A stretch of 64,000 bases of DNA from Magnolia sinica. Taxonomy: Eukaryota; Streptophyta; Magnoliopsida; Magnoliales; Magnoliaceae. Numbering within the stretch: the first letter of the stretch is position 1; every line of letters starts with the position of its first letter. The stretch is from assembly GCF_029962835.1 (NCBI RefSeq), contig NC_080577.1, forward strand, positions 6,510,001 to 6,574,000. The letters are read 5' to 3'. The notes under the pieces are model-generated. The model was not told the origin of the DNA. It saw only the letters and a program-made list of their open reading frames with translations, and ran no database searches. Below are positions 25,082 to 36,566 of the stretch, one piece after another. Position numbers and translations under genes: made by a program.

Positions 25082-25335
25082 GTTCCCTTCACTTCAAAAG
25101 AACTCGTCCTCAAGTTCTCATCCTGCTCTGGTTCATGATACTCGGTCAGGTCCGCGACGTTGAAAGTTCGTGAGATCGCCATGTCATCTGGAAGATCAAC
25201 AACATAAACGTTGTCATTGATCTTTTGGATGATTGAGACGGGTCCAATCTTCTTATTTTTCAACTTGTTGTACGTCCCTATCGGAAATCTCTCTTTGCGC
25301 TGATGGAACATAACGCGGTCACCTACCTCGAACAC
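25009..25335 (-). pseudogene. Integrase C-terminal tail running into the 3' LTR
   Basis: This open block starts MFEVGDRVMFHQRKERFP and continues with KINDNVYVVDLPDDM and FNVADLTEYHE. These patterns are typical of the integrase C-terminal (GPF) region of plant chromovirus-like gypsy elements. The frame crosses the LTR boundary at 25081 and stops at 25009 after MDQKKPGRRQK. I see no classical chromodomain. The LTR-encoded tail recalls CRM-type centromeric elements, but that is inference. Confidence 0.8.
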
Positions 25336-25399
25336 CTTTTGTCGTTGGTGCTTCTCCGCTTGTTCCTTGTACTTCTCGTTCGAGGCATGTAGCTTGGTC

Positions 25400-26215
25400 T
25401 ACACTTCCGCATGGATACTCATGATCTTGTCTGCCGTATGTTCTATTGCAATGCTCGTGCCTGGGTGCTTGGGCAGAGAGACCAAGTCAAGTGTGTGGCG
25501 AGACACTCATCCGTAGATAATCTGAAACAGTGATTTTTCTGTCGAGCGGTTCACCATGTTGTTGAATGCAAACTTTGCTTGAGACAAGGCCAAATCTCAC
25601 TGCTTCAGTTTTTCTCCTGAAATACAGCGAAGGAGGTTTCCCAAAGTGCGATTCACAACTTTGGTCTGCCCATCAGTCTGTAGGTGGTAAGCACTGCTGA
25701 ATTGAAGTCGTGTATCGAATCGAGTCCACAAAGTCCGCCAAAAGTGGCTAATAAATTTCGTGTCACGATTAGAAGTGATGGTTTTGGGGATCCCGTGTAG
25801 CCATACGACCTCCCTGAAGAATAAATTCACCACATGTATTGCATCAAAGGTCTTCTTACATTGAATAAAATGTGTCATCTTGGAGAAATGATCTACCATC
25901 ACGAATACCGAATCCATGCCGCGTTGTGTTCGTGGGAGACCAAGCACGAAGTTCATTGATAAATCCTCCCAAGGACCGTCAAGCATGGGTAACGAGGTGT
26001 AGGGCCCGCATTCTGAGATTGCCCCTTGGAGGTCTGACAAACATGACAACATTGAACGGCTTTTTCCATGTCACGTACTAATTGCGGCCAATAATACTTC
26101 TCTTCCACAAGAGCTCACGTCTTGTCTCGCTGTGGCCACCGAGGTCACCTCCATGTAGCTCCTGAATAATCTGCTCCCTCAGAGAACTTTGAGGGATGCA
26201 CAATTGATTCCCTTT
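25400..26215 (-). pseudogene. Integrase region with all three catalytic acids changed
   Basis: A degraded zinc-binding part lies at about 26040-26200. The core is open at 25597-26052. The family's first catalytic Asp, second Asp and Glu are Asn (codon 25951-25953), Asn (25768-25770) and Lys (25660-25662) here. Spacing between the second and third is 35 residues, as expected for a DDE integrase. Each change is explained by a single G-to-A step on the coding strand. Confidence 0.85.
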
Positions 26216-26449
26216 GAAGGGAAAATAGTCTTGTATATGAAGGTCACCCCAGTGACCTTCTTGGCACTTCATTCAAGAATCTTTGAAGTCCTCTTCCTCG
26301 GCATACAGTTCATTGAGACAATCGAAGCCGACCACCTCGTTGCTCATCGTAACAAGTAGTGATGCACGACAGCTAAGTGCATCAGTCACCTTGTTCTACT
26401 GCCCTGACTTATACTTCAGAACGAACATGAATTCCTATAAAAATGTAAC

Positions 26450-27600
26450 TCATCTAGCATGCACACGATTCACGTTAGTCTGACTATTAATAAACTTTAA
26501 TGCTTGATAGTCAGTGTACAGAACAAATTCTCTTTGAATCAGATAATGTCGTCAATGTCGCAGCGCCTGAACAACCACGTACAACTCAAGCTCATAAGTT
26601 GACCACTTCTTTCGGGCTTCACTGAACTTCTCGTTGTAAAAGGCTACTGGCCTGCCTTCCTATGATGATACTCCAATTCTAACGTATGAAGCGTCACACT
26701 CAACCTCAAACAATTTGTCGAAATTAGGAAGCACCAAGACCGATGTTGTAGACAAATGATGCTTAATCTCATGAAAGCTCTTGTTAGCTTTATCGGTCCA
26801 CTGGAACGGTCCTTTTTTCATGCAATCTATTATAGGTGCAACTATGGTGCTAAAATCTCACACAAATCGATGATAAAAAGTCATCAACCTATGAAAACTC
26901 CTTACCTCATGAATGTTTGTCGGGATTGGTCATTCCCTAATAGCTCGCACCTTTTCATTATCCACACGAATGCCTGTGGACGTAACAACAAATCCTAAAA
27001 ACAACAGGCTATCAGTTAAAAAACTACGCTTCTTAAAGTTGAGGTACAACTTGTTAATTTGTAGGACCTACAGCACGTAGCTGAGATATTTCCTGTGCTC
27101 TGCCTCATCCTAGCTATATATCAATATGTCATCAAAATATAATACTACAAATCGGCCAGTGAATGGTTTTAGAACTTGATTCATCAAATGCATAAAAGTA
27201 CTTAGTGCGTTCAATAGGTTGAAGGGCATGACTAGCCACTCATACAACCCTTCCTTCGTCTTGAATGTCGTTTTCCACTCATCACCGGATCGGATATGAA
27301 TCTAATGGTACCCGCTCCTTAGATCTAATTTAGAGAACACCTTAGCCCCTTCTAGCATATCGAGCATGTCATCCAACCGTGGTATTAGGAATCGATATTT
27401 GATGGTAATTTTGTTAATTACCCGGCTATCGACACACATGCGTCAGCTTCCATCTTTTTTTGGCGTTAATAATACTAGTACGACACATGGGTTCATGCTC
27501 TCTCTCAAGAGACCCTTACGGATCAATTCATCTACTTACCCTTGAAGTATCTCACACTCCTTTGGACTCATCCGATAATAAGGGCGGTTGGGCAAGCTAG
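26450..27600 (-). pseudogene. Reverse transcriptase and RNase H region, decayed
   Basis: Upstream pieces read HHIDLVPGASLPNRPYYRMS. The catalytic YFDD box of reverse transcriptase lies at 27128-27139 in the context [10 protein letters not shown]. RNase H follows at about 26740-26460 with [18 protein letters not shown] and LYTDYQALKFINSQ. Stop codons interrupt the frame in several places, for example after EILQG and within the RNase H block, so no active enzyme can be made. The order RT-RNase H-integrase fits Ty3/gypsy rather than copia. Confidence 0.88.
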
Positions 27601-27907
27601 CCCCAGGGACGAGGTCTATGTGATGTTGGGTGTCTCTCATGGGGCAATCCATTAGGTAAATCTTCAGGCCAGACTTTTTGAATTCGTTTAGCAACAGTCT
27701 TAAACTTGGAGGGATGTTTGAGGGTTCTTCTCCCTCGCCCTTCACCACGATGGCGTATACCTCGCTGGTTTCCTTGGATTCCTCCATGAAATTCCGAATG
27801 GTCAAAAGGGAACTCCCCTCCATTTTAGAGGCTTCAGGGTGGTTCTCTGGTGTCATAGGGGCAAGGATTATTTTTCGATTATCCTTTAAGAATATGCAAG
27901 CATTGTC

Positions 27908-28195
27908 TCATCCCCGATTGGTCGCATCACGGTCCGACTGCCAGGGTTGATCGAGTAGCATATGACAAGCTTCCATATCAACCACGTCACAAAGTATTTG
28001 ATCCTTATAATTTTTACCAATTGAAAATGAAATAGTGTATTGTTCAGTTACCTTGGTTGCATTTACCTTTTTTATCCAGCCAATTGAGTACGGGGAAGGA
28101 TGTTTCGTCGTTAGTAGCTGCAACTTATCCACCATCACTCTTGAGACGATGTTCTCGCTACTACTACTGTCTATAATCACATCACAGACCTTTCC
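27908..28195 (-). pseudogene. Aspartic protease region, decayed
   Basis: The translation contains the block IIDSSSSENIVSRVMVDKL and then LLDQPWQSDRDATNRG. It matches in position and pattern the aspartic protease domain between Gag and reverse transcriptase in Ty3/gypsy elements. The Gly expected in the active-site triplet is Ser here. A stop follows the block at about 27908. Confidence 0.75.
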
Positions 28196-28239
28196 GTTGA
28201 CATTGCACCGAGTACAAAATATATTGTGTCACTGTAGAT

Positions 28240-29574
28240 GTAATTCCTTTCGTGGGGCATACAGTAATCGCCTCACAACTAAAAATTCATCACGATCCTC
28301 GCCCGTCACTTCATCACCACCTGTTATTTTTTCAGTGGTTTGTTCATGTCCATCAAAGCCATGGTCTTCTTCTGCGGCTCCATCTTCAGTGCCCCCTTCG
28401 TTTATAGTCAAGTGTGCTGCAGGATGTTGAGGACAAGTATTTGATAAGTGGCCTGGCTGGCCACAGTGGTAACAATTATTCGACCTTAGCGAGCATAAGG
28501 ATTTGGAATCCTATTCGGGCCCGCTGTTGTGGGTGCTGCACGTTGAGGTCTGAATGAGTTGCTCCCCATATCACAGTTTGCAGTTGTAGGAAGTTGAGGA
28601 CGTTCTCCTACTGGATCCTTTCCTCGTGCCAGCACTGGATCCTACATGGGATCTGTCATGGGGGGTCGAGTTGAAGGATATGGATAAGCAGGAGCTCTTC
28701 CTAGTTGTGTTTCTGCCCTACCCGCCAATTGAACTGCTTCATCCACGATCCCGACTGGATACATCTGAACCCGGTCCTGAATTATCGGTCACAACCCACC
28801 TATAAATTGTACCACCTTCTGTGACTCAGATTCTAACAGATCGTTTCGTGCAGCCAACCACTGGAATTCTTCAGTGTAATCTGTGACGGTTCAATTTCCT
28901 TGTCGGTAATTTTGATATTGCTGGAATAATAGATGCTCATAATCACTGGAGAGAAATTGTGATCGAAGAAGACGTCTTATCTGTGGCCATGATAAGATGG
29001 GCACCTTGTTCTGACGGACTCGTGAGAGTTGTAATTGTTCCCACCATGCAGAAGCACTAGATTTTAATTTAAACGCTACCAATTTTACCCGTTTAAAATC
29101 TGACACGTCTATATAATCAAAATATCTCTCTACTTCGGCTAGCCAATTGAGAAAATCTTCTATACGTAATAAACCGTTAAAACTAGCAAGTTTAGCCTTA
29201 CCTCGATAGTCTCTTTCAGCACGATCTAGATAATCGCCTCCATGGATTGGTCATCAAACAAAACCCTCATTAAGGTCCTCGTCGCTAGAACTTGAATCAT
29301 CTAGTGTAGCCCTACGGTTTGCCACTGGTAGTGGTCTACGAAAATCGGGGTTGCATCGTACAGCAACCACGGGTAGTGAAGCAACCATAGGTGGTGGAGC
29401 ACCGCCTAGGGCTCGGGGCAGAAGTAGCGCATCCGCAAGACGGTCGAGGGTTACCTGCAGCCCTTACATGGTCAACTGACTCTCCTGGTGGAAAGCTTTT
29501 ATTCTTTCCGAAAGATAACAAATCTTTGGATCACCATCTATAGTATTTTAATTCATACCTTCATTGTTTGCCAT
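28240..29574 (-). pseudogene. Gag region with CCHC zinc knuckle, decayed
   Basis: The frame starts at an ATG at 29574 (MANNEG...) and meets a stop after eight codons. A readable block at 28891-29106 contains the retrotransposon Gag capsid pattern (KLKSSASAWWEQL, LLRSQFLSSDYE). A CX2CX4HX4C knuckle, read CYHCGQPGHLSNTC, lies at 28433-28474. Further in-frame stops after RQGN, after QFIGGL and after KELHLQ are TGA codons. CGA to TGA is the simplest origin. Gag would form the virus-like particle of the element. Confidence 0.85.
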
Positions 29575-29588
29575 CGGTCCGAGGGGAA

Positions 29589-29605
29589 TCCTCGCTCGGA
29601 TACCA
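29589..29605 (-). other. Primer binding site of the gypsy element
   Basis: Two bases after the 5' LTR the minus strand reads TGGTATCCGAGCGAGG. TGGTATCAGAGC is the usual site complementary to the 3' end of initiator methionine tRNA, so the site fits with one mismatch in the first twelve bases. Confidence 0.75.
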
Positions 29606-29607
29606 AT

Positions 29608-30313
29608 TGACGCAGGGATGAAAGTAATGAGGATAACTACTCCGAATCCACGGAACTTCTCTGGACTCCTCACAGAGACTTCTTGAATCCACGAGGGAAG
29701 AAAGTAAAAAATAGAAATAAATTCTAATAAATTCAAAATTGATTAATTAATCCATAAAAATGAGTTCACAACCCTTTAAATAGGGGTACCAAGCAATGAG
29801 AAAGAAATCAAAATCAAACTACAACTAAAACTCCTAGAATCCGCGACTTACCATAAATAGTAAACTTACTATTTATAGACGGTCATGATGTCTACTAGTG
29901 CGCAAGGTTTTCGGCCAAAAATAGTAAGTGTCCTATTTGGCTTCACCAAACCGTTCTTCTAATTATTCTAAGCTCTTTTCACGTTGGACACAACTCCTAA
30001 AGCCCGATGGATGAAGAGTTATAATCAAACTAAAACTTACTATTTATAGTAAAAACGAAATTAAAACAGGAAAATGACCATCGATCGAGGGGTATTTTGC
30101 AAATCCGGCTTGTGCAACCCGGCATAGCAGGGTTAGTTAGCTAAAGTAGTAGCTCGTTCTACCCCAAAATCATATATTTTACGCTTGATAACTCATTCTG
30201 GATTGTGAGATACGCCCGATCTAAGGTCTGATGGTCTGGATCACTTCTGTCGTCGACCGGACCTTTTTTGATCCATCTTGGCCATGAAACTATCCGCGAC
30301 CAGCTCTACATCA
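29608..30313 (-). repeat. 5' LTR of the gypsy element
   Basis: This 706-bp copy reads, on its own strand, TGATGTAGAGC at the start and CCCTGCGTCA at the end. It pairs with 24400-25081 and with the solo LTR at 20806-21512. Repeated TATTTATAGTAAGT words lie inside. Compared with the 3' LTR it keeps a stretch of about 20 bp (around GGGGTATTTTGCAAATC) that the 3' copy has lost. Confidence 0.92.
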
Positions 30314-30426
30314 AACTAGAACCAAACCGTTCCATACGGTTCTAGGATTTTCAGAACCAAAACTGGACCGTTCGCACCCTAGAACTAGACCGGTTCGGTT
30401 TCGAATCGGTTCCATGGTTTTGTGGT

Positions 30427-30545
30427 GTGGAGAGAGAGGACCAACGAGAGAGAAAATTGGTTAGAGAGAGGAGTAGAGAGAGAGAGAGAGGGGAAGGATC
30501 GGGGGCCAGCGAGAGAGGAACAAAGAGAGAGAGAGGGCCGGTGGC

Positions 30546-30582
<37 letters not shown>

Positions 30583-30645
30583 CGGCAGCGGCGAGAGAGA
30601 GAGGAGCAATGAGAGAGATTGGAGGAGCAATGAGATAGAGAGAGG
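30427..30645 (+). repeat. GA-rich microsatellite inside the hAT-like element
   Basis: This stretch of GAGAGA runs is broken by GGCCGGTGGCGG and GGTCGGCAGCGG. Open frames on both strands here are products of the repeat. Confidence 0.85.
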
Positions 30646-31006
30646 ACCCGAGAAGGCAGGGGCAGCCGCGCACACACAGCAGGGTTGGGTAGACTAAGCG
30701 TTTTTTTTAATTATTATTTCTTAATGTAGGTTCAGTTCTTGGTTCGGTTCTAGATTCGGATCACGGTTCGATTCGGTTCTACATACCCCTAAACCGGAAC
30801 CGAACCGATCTAAACGGTTCTTTGATTTTTGGAACCGAAACTGGAACCGGTGCACTCTAGAGCCGGACCAAACTAGACCGTTTGATCGGTTCCGGTCCGG
30901 TTCCACGGTTCTACCGATTCGATGTGCACCCCTATTAACATCACAAGGATTCTATAAAGCATTATTTGCACCTTTTCATAGTATGGATTCCTGCACTATA
31001 AACTAA

Positions 31007-31625
31007 GGGCATATTTGGGAGCATGGATTTGGAACCCCTTGGATTTGAAATCCTCTTAGTGTGTTTGGCACCCTGGTTTGGGAATCAACTTTAATCCAAA
31101 AGTAGCTATGCATGGTATATTTACAGGGATTTGAATTTAATTACTAAATCAACTTTAATATCTCTAATTAGTGACGTGTGTAATATTTGATACAACGGTT
31201 ATAATAAGCTCGCTGAAATATATGCTTTGCTCGAAAATGATGAAATTCCAAGTCTCGGATGGGCCACAAGCATAAGATCATGTCCGAGTTACCAACCAAC
31301 AATTTCTAGCCATTGATTTACATGGACAATGTTTGGACAGTGTTGATCATCATATTAAAATAATTATAGTAATGCAATTGATAATCTAGTTGTTTTTGGA
31401 TATCATTAGTGGGCCATGTGCCCAATAGAATAATAGTATGGTGACACGCATGTTACACTTGTAACTATAGAAAAGATTCTAGGTGTAATCCAAGCTCTAT
31501 CGAGGATTTCAAACCTTTCTTTGAGGGGATTTGAAATACCCTGTTACTTTATGCTGCCAAACAACCAGGGGATTTGAAATCCCCTTAAATCCCCCTCCCC
31601 CAAACCCAAGGTGTCAAACGACCCC
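31007..31625. mobile_element. PIF/Harbinger-like MITE (GGGCATATTTGGG end)
   Basis: The 619-bp element starts GGGCATATTTGGGAGCATGG. Its right end, reverse complemented, reads GGGGTCGTTTGACACC. It is flanked by TAA (31004-31006 and 31626-31628). The 3-bp target and GTTTGG-type ends fit Tourist/PIF-Harbinger elements. Related copies occur at 39617-41005 and 56595-58879, sharing the interior GGGCCACAAGCATAAGATC. Confidence 0.75.
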
Positions 31626-31628
31626 TAA

Positions 31629-32824
31629 GGGGGCATTTGGCGCATGGGATTGGGTGGGATTAGGTGGGATGGGATTCAAAACATGTCATTATCACGATCT
31701 GTTAGGGATTGTCTTCAATCCCACGTTGGTTGACTTGAATGGTGGAGTGTTTGGATGGGGAGTTAGCTTTAAATGCATCCTGGGGTTGAAGGTGGTGTGG
31801 CGTTTGGGTATAGCTCCAACCCCATGGGTTACGTAATCATGCACTCCAAACACATGTTTGGATAGCAATGTGGGTCTGCTCGGTGAAAGTTGCTACATTA
31901 CAAATCTCAGTCCTAGATGCGTTTTTTGGTAGTGGGCTAATGTTGATCGTCCATTTTGGAAGTGGCTTGGGTCCAGACCTCGCCTAGACTGTAATCCGTT
32001 CGGTCAAAGCACTATGTGGGCCATCGTTTCGTAATGTACTTATCCATGTCGCCCATCCCAATATACAGAACATTATATAATGCAAGCAGTTATTTCGAAG
32101 CATAACAAAGGCTTAAGTGGGCCACAAGTGGGGATTGAATGCCCACCATTAATAACTTCTTGGGAGCTACAGAAGTTTTGGATCAATCCGATGTTTTTGT
32201 TTTCACTTCATACAGGTGTATATGGCCTTATCAATAGGTTGGATGGTTAAAAAACAACATAATGGCCCTTGTATCAGCTCTCGAAGAAGGCTACACCTAC
32301 GCCTCCGATCGTCCACTCACCACCTGAAAATCGAACGGTCGGCTGAAGAGGGTCATCAGGTAGTAGCATCAAGGAAATCAGAAAACGGAGAAGCAGAAGC
32401 ACATACACCTACTTGCAAAGGATTTGAAGGCGTTGGGTGAAACCTGCTCTTCCTCTCACCTGAATTTATGGTGTGGGTTTGGTTGGATATCCCCCCATCT
32501 CAATCAATGGAAGAGATGTAATGAGAAAGACAAAAGATCGTGCCATCTGCAGGCTTGGAACGAGGGAGATATACGCAGTACTCCGAGATTTGGTGGGATT
32601 TCATTCAATCTCACTTCGAGCTGTTTAAAGGCCCGTGGAAGTGATGCTACTCTACCCCAAGACCAAGAGGGATTGTGCAAATCCCTTCCCTCAGCACAGT
32701 GTCCAATGCAGGCTTCGTAAATTTGGGATTTTGAATCGTCACCAAACAGACTTCTCATCAGATCCTGGGTTTTGAAATCCCATGCCCACCTAATCCCACC
32801 CAATCCTACACGCCAAACGCCCCC
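31629..32824. mobile_element. PIF/Harbinger-like element with about 55-bp inverted ends
   Basis: The ends GGGGGCATTTGGCG and, reverse complemented, GGGGGCGTTTGGCG continue into matched GGATTGGGTGGGATTAGG on both sides. TAA flanks both ends (31626-31628, 32825-32827), and the left TAA is shared with the neighbouring element. The 1196-bp body has no transposase. Part of it (about 32040-32290) is a piece of the common GTGGGCCCACC MITE. The open frames at 32216-32720 lack recognisable domains. Confidence 0.85.
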
Positions 32825-32827
32825 TAA

Positions 32828-34640
32828 GGGTTTAACTCAAGCAAGTTGAGTAGGTTTGAGAGTCAACCTTGATCTCAAGAAGACACAATCTCATAGCAAT
32901 TTGTCTTAAAATAAAATGAATGCTCCACAAATATAAAAATTTTACTTGTCATCAAATAACATTAATAAGATTGAAATCCACATTTCAATGGTACTCATGA
33001 AAACATTATTATCTTTGGTTCTTTTTTCCTTCGAGTACATGTATCCAAACATAGTTTACTTATAACCTATGGAATGTTGCACCAACCTAATCTTTGAAGT
33101 AGCTTATTTGCACAACAAACGCCTCTTCACAAATGATTTAGGTGTTGCACACATGTACCTTATTGGCATGCATAATGTTTGTACCAAAATTCATCCAGAT
33201 CATATAAATGGTACAGATTGGGCCACATGGTATAAAAGATATTTGAGAAGAATGCACTAGAGATTTGAAAATCAGACTATATTTTCATGTGCATTTTTAG
33301 TATTTAAGTTATCTTTAGATAGAGGGCAAGCAATTGTTCCAATCACATCAACCCTAAAGTATATTCTAAGCATCGAGTGAAAACAAAATCATAGTTGATA
33401 TAAAATATAATTGCTCTTTCTCAATTGGTTATATGCTAAGACGACACATGTGGATGAGTGCTTGTTCTCCCATCTCTCTTGAAAAGCTATAAATAGCAGA
33501 AGAAGATACAAGCCTCACTTCGAAAATTCAAAATTAAAATATAAAAGTCTTAATTCAACACAACGCCCTGTATCTAGTTTTAGTTCCCCACTGCTCATCA
33601 ATAGCGGACCCTTAAGGTAGATTTAGTTTCAGTTTGCCTCTCCGCGTATGTCGAACTGACTCTTAACTATAACCAGTAGTTGTAATTCCATTTCATCTGC
33701 TGCTGCTTGCCAGATCTGAAGGAAGACATTAGTTTAGGAACTCGTCTACTTACGCTCATATGTTAACCCGATCATAGTTGTAATCTCCGACATTGCCTTT
33801 GCATCGCTCATTAGTATGTTAGTCCTTAAAGCACCCTATTACTCTCAACCAAGTCGGCGATCTGCTGTGGTGGTAAGTAACATGTCTTTTCTACATCCAT
33901 CTCCAACCTTTTCCATTTGACCATACAGCTATTTCACCTTTGAAAGTCTTTAAATTTTTAAGATAAAAAAGATTTTATTGGAGTAAGAGCCCTGACCTCT
34001 TATAGTCGTTTGAGTAATGAGCGTACGACGGTTGACTGAATAGACAAACATTCAAACTACGACTGAACACCACTCTATCTCAATGTCAAGGGTATGGTCA
34101 CGGTTTGAATCAGACCTAATCAGTTCCAGCACGCCCACAAACCTTACACATGTTCCGCATGACCAATTCAAGACCAACACATAACTTCTAGTAGGTTAGT
34201 GCGTAGATGTGATCAGAGAACTTCATATTAATGGTGCCTTTCTTGAATATGTTATACAATGCTTTGGTCGTGTTTGTAAGTAAAAATATATGTAGGTGCT
34301 CTAAAAGAGCGAATAGATAATATACAAGCAGTTAGAAATTACAGAAAAAATATGTATGTGGCATATAAGTAATTCTAACTAAATGGTATCAAATATGAAT
34401 ACCACTTTAGATGTATCATGATAAAAAATTTACTATGTTTTAATTATTTAACATTAAATTGTTGAATATTTATTGAATAGTTAAAATCCAAATTTCTAAC
34501 AAAAATTACATTATTTTATGATGGCTCAACCAATCCTTTTTTCAGTCCATACCTTAGAGAGTGGGTCCACAAATTACTTAATTTTATTTGAAGTATTACA
34601 TGCCTTGTCTGCCATTTTAAATGGCCACAGGTTGCCTGGA
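32828..34640. other. Intergenic DNA, no gene seen
   Basis: No exon chain or domain is seen. A promoter-like CTATAAATAGC at about 33488-33498, followed by a purine-rich stretch, lies in this interval (listed separately). The rest is AT-rich and unassigned. Confidence 0.4.
33488..33498 (+). promoter_or_regulatory. TATA-box-like site without an assignable gene
   Basis: CTATAAATAGC is a good match to a plant TATA box and is followed by AGAAGAAGATACAAGCC. No coding exon can be tied to it. It could belong to an unrecognised LTR or a broken gene. Confidence 0.25.
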
Positions 34641-34649
34641 GACCAGGTC

Positions 34650-35030
34650 GCTAGGGATGGTGCGGGGCCCATTGTAATTTATATGTTTTATCCCCATTGT
34701 CCATCTGTTATGTCAACTTATTTTACGTACTTATGGGCCTAAAAAGGAGGCAAATCTGAAGCTCAAGTGGATCACGCCACAAGAAATAAAGGGGATTGAA
34801 TGCATACGTTGAAAAATTCTTGGGGCCATAAAAGTTTTAGATCAAGTTGATATATGTATTTCCTTTATCTAAGTCCTTGTAACCTTATAAACAAGTTCGA
34901 TGACAAATAAATATCATGGTCGGCCATGGGAAGGTTTCAATAGTACTGTGTGTCATTATCCCCACTACTTCTTGTTGTATGGTCCACTTAAGCTTTTGAT
35001 GTAGGACGTGGCATAGATACATTCTTAGAA
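34650..35030. mobile_element. Diverged copy of the GTGGGCCCACC MITE
   Basis: GCGGGGCCCATTGTAATTTATATG and ATCCCCATTGTCCATC at the left, the central TTGAATGC and TTCTTGGGGCC words, and TATGGTCCACTTAAGC at the right match the family consensus. The far right end appears displaced to about 35780-35840 (GTGGATGAATAAAACACATAT), which suggests a later insertion or rearrangement. Confidence 0.5.
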
Positions 35031-36530
35031 TGGTTGGACCAAAAGAAGGCCAAATGGAAGTGGAAGTAGTATGTCATATTCAGCCCAGTCTTACATAAGA
35101 GATGATGTAATTGAGGCCCAAGTGCATCCGGTTTGAAGAAATTCAATTTGAATAGGGAGAAATTGACATTTGAAGTGTGAACCATAAATCGATCATAACT
35201 TTTTATCCAGGTATCATTATGGGACAAATGATCTATCAATTTTTACTACAACGGGCCATCCAGGGTCAACTTACCCACATCATGGGTTGTGTTAGGCTAT
35301 TTCATGAGAAAACATATGCTTCAAGTTCAAAAATGAAAATTTTGTGAAATTTTATTTTTTTAGTAATTTTGATTTGTCATATTTCTTTATTTTTAGAGTT
35401 CCATCTTTATTAGAAATCACTTGTAATCATCCCAGGACTCCTCTTAGAATGTTTATCTGGACTTTCTATTTTTTGCAAATTAGGCTTTAGATAAGCTTTA
35501 CTATTTTGGATACTTTTTATTAAGACTAGAATTCTACTATTATTAATAATTATGAATTAGAATTTTATTTATTTTTAATTGAGAAAACATACGCATTACA
35601 CATTATTCTATAGATAAAATGTTTGGGGTTTTCTCTTATTTTTCTTGTGGAATCAAAAAATTATATTGTGAATTGAAGGTTTTAATCACTTGAGGAAAAT
35701 GATGATTTTTTTTTTCATCATTTCACCCTTCCCTGCATCAGCTTTAACCTCATTTTTGCGCTTTTGCCCCTCAAATGAGTGTCAATGTGGATGAATAAAA
35801 CACATATATCATAGTAAGGTTACAGAGTCGAGTCACCGGATATATCCCCAGTGGTCACCTATCTATATAAATCTGCCTTCATCTTGTTTGAGCATGAACC
35901 TTCCACTCTTCATATTGGCCAGACCCTGGTAATTAAGCACTTGACAGTGGCATATTTGGGCAAAAGTACAAGTGTGGCTAGCTGGATGAGTGGACTGGTC
36001 TGATTTTCGCTCTTTGTGGAGCTAACCTGTTAAACATGTTATCGTGGCAATCGTGATCCAATTGGGCCTTATTATATTAACACCGTGGAATGATCATATG
36101 CATTTAAACACATGATAAATTACGGTGTATTTGAGCAGCGTGGGACCGCTGTGATGTGTGAGTGCCATTCAACTTGTCAATCCAAAAAATCCAGCATGAT
36201 CAGGTGAGTCACATCAAAAGAGAAACAGTGAAGGCCATTGGGGAGGGGGACACCCACCATAGAAACTTCCTGATGAATGTGGGGTCCACTATGTTGTGCC
36301 TATGTCATCCAACCCAATCATCAAGGGACACACCAAAATTCAAGGCATTAAAAAATTTAGGTGGGCCACAACAATTGAATATATAAGTTTTAGGTGTGAT
36401 TTTATATTGCTACCTATAGTGTGTCCCACCTGAGTTTTTGATAGGGATGATTTTTGCATGTTCAGTGTCCATGAGGAGCGCACAGATGCACTGTTTGGAT
36501 TCCAAATCCACACCACAAGAGTGCCCCACA
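35031..36530. other. Intergenic DNA, no gene seen
   Basis: AT-rich DNA with no recognisable coding signal. MITE-like GGTGGGCCACAAC and GTGTCCCACCTGAG words occur near 36360-36430. Confidence 0.4.

Positions 36531-36533
<3 letters not shown>

Positions 36534-36566
<33 letters not shown>
36534..36566 (+). repeat. (TC)n microsatellite
   Basis: An uninterrupted TC dinucleotide run of about 32 bp. Confidence 0.95.

Larger units (their letters stand above)
24400..30313 (-). mobile_element. Ty3/gypsy LTR retrotransposon, decayed, minus strand
   Basis: This 5914-bp element has LTRs at 29608-30313 (5') and 24400-25081 (3') and TG..CA ends. Its flanking repeats AACTG and AACTA match at 4 of 5 bases. 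Gag, protease, reverse transcriptase, RNase H and integrase follow in the order typical of Ty3/gypsy. The frame is broken by many stop codons, so the element cannot encode an intact polyprotein. It inserted into the hAT-like element at 24354-30934. Confidence 0.94.
24354..30934. mobile_element. hAT-like non-autonomous element, split by the gypsy element
   Basis: The outer ends are TAGGGGTGCACA on the left (24354) and TAGGGGTGCACA on the reverse complement at the right (ending 30934). They are flanked by 8-bp duplications TTAGCATC (24346-24353) and TTAACATC (30935-30942), which differ at one base. An 8-bp duplication and TAGGGGTG-type ends are hallmarks of hAT transposons. Once the gypsy insertion is removed only about 660 bp remain (24354-24399 and about 30314-30934). 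They are rich in GGTTCGGTTC words and a long GA tract, with no transposase. Confidence 0.85.

Noticed and set aside
25872-26483. Plus-strand frames opposite the integrase region
   Set aside because: They are antisense shadows of the gypsy polyprotein, which is identified by its motifs on the minus strand.
30351-30677. Ser/Leu-rich and Arg/Glu-rich frames on opposite strands
   Set aside because: They are translations of a GA/CT microsatellite within the hAT-like element.
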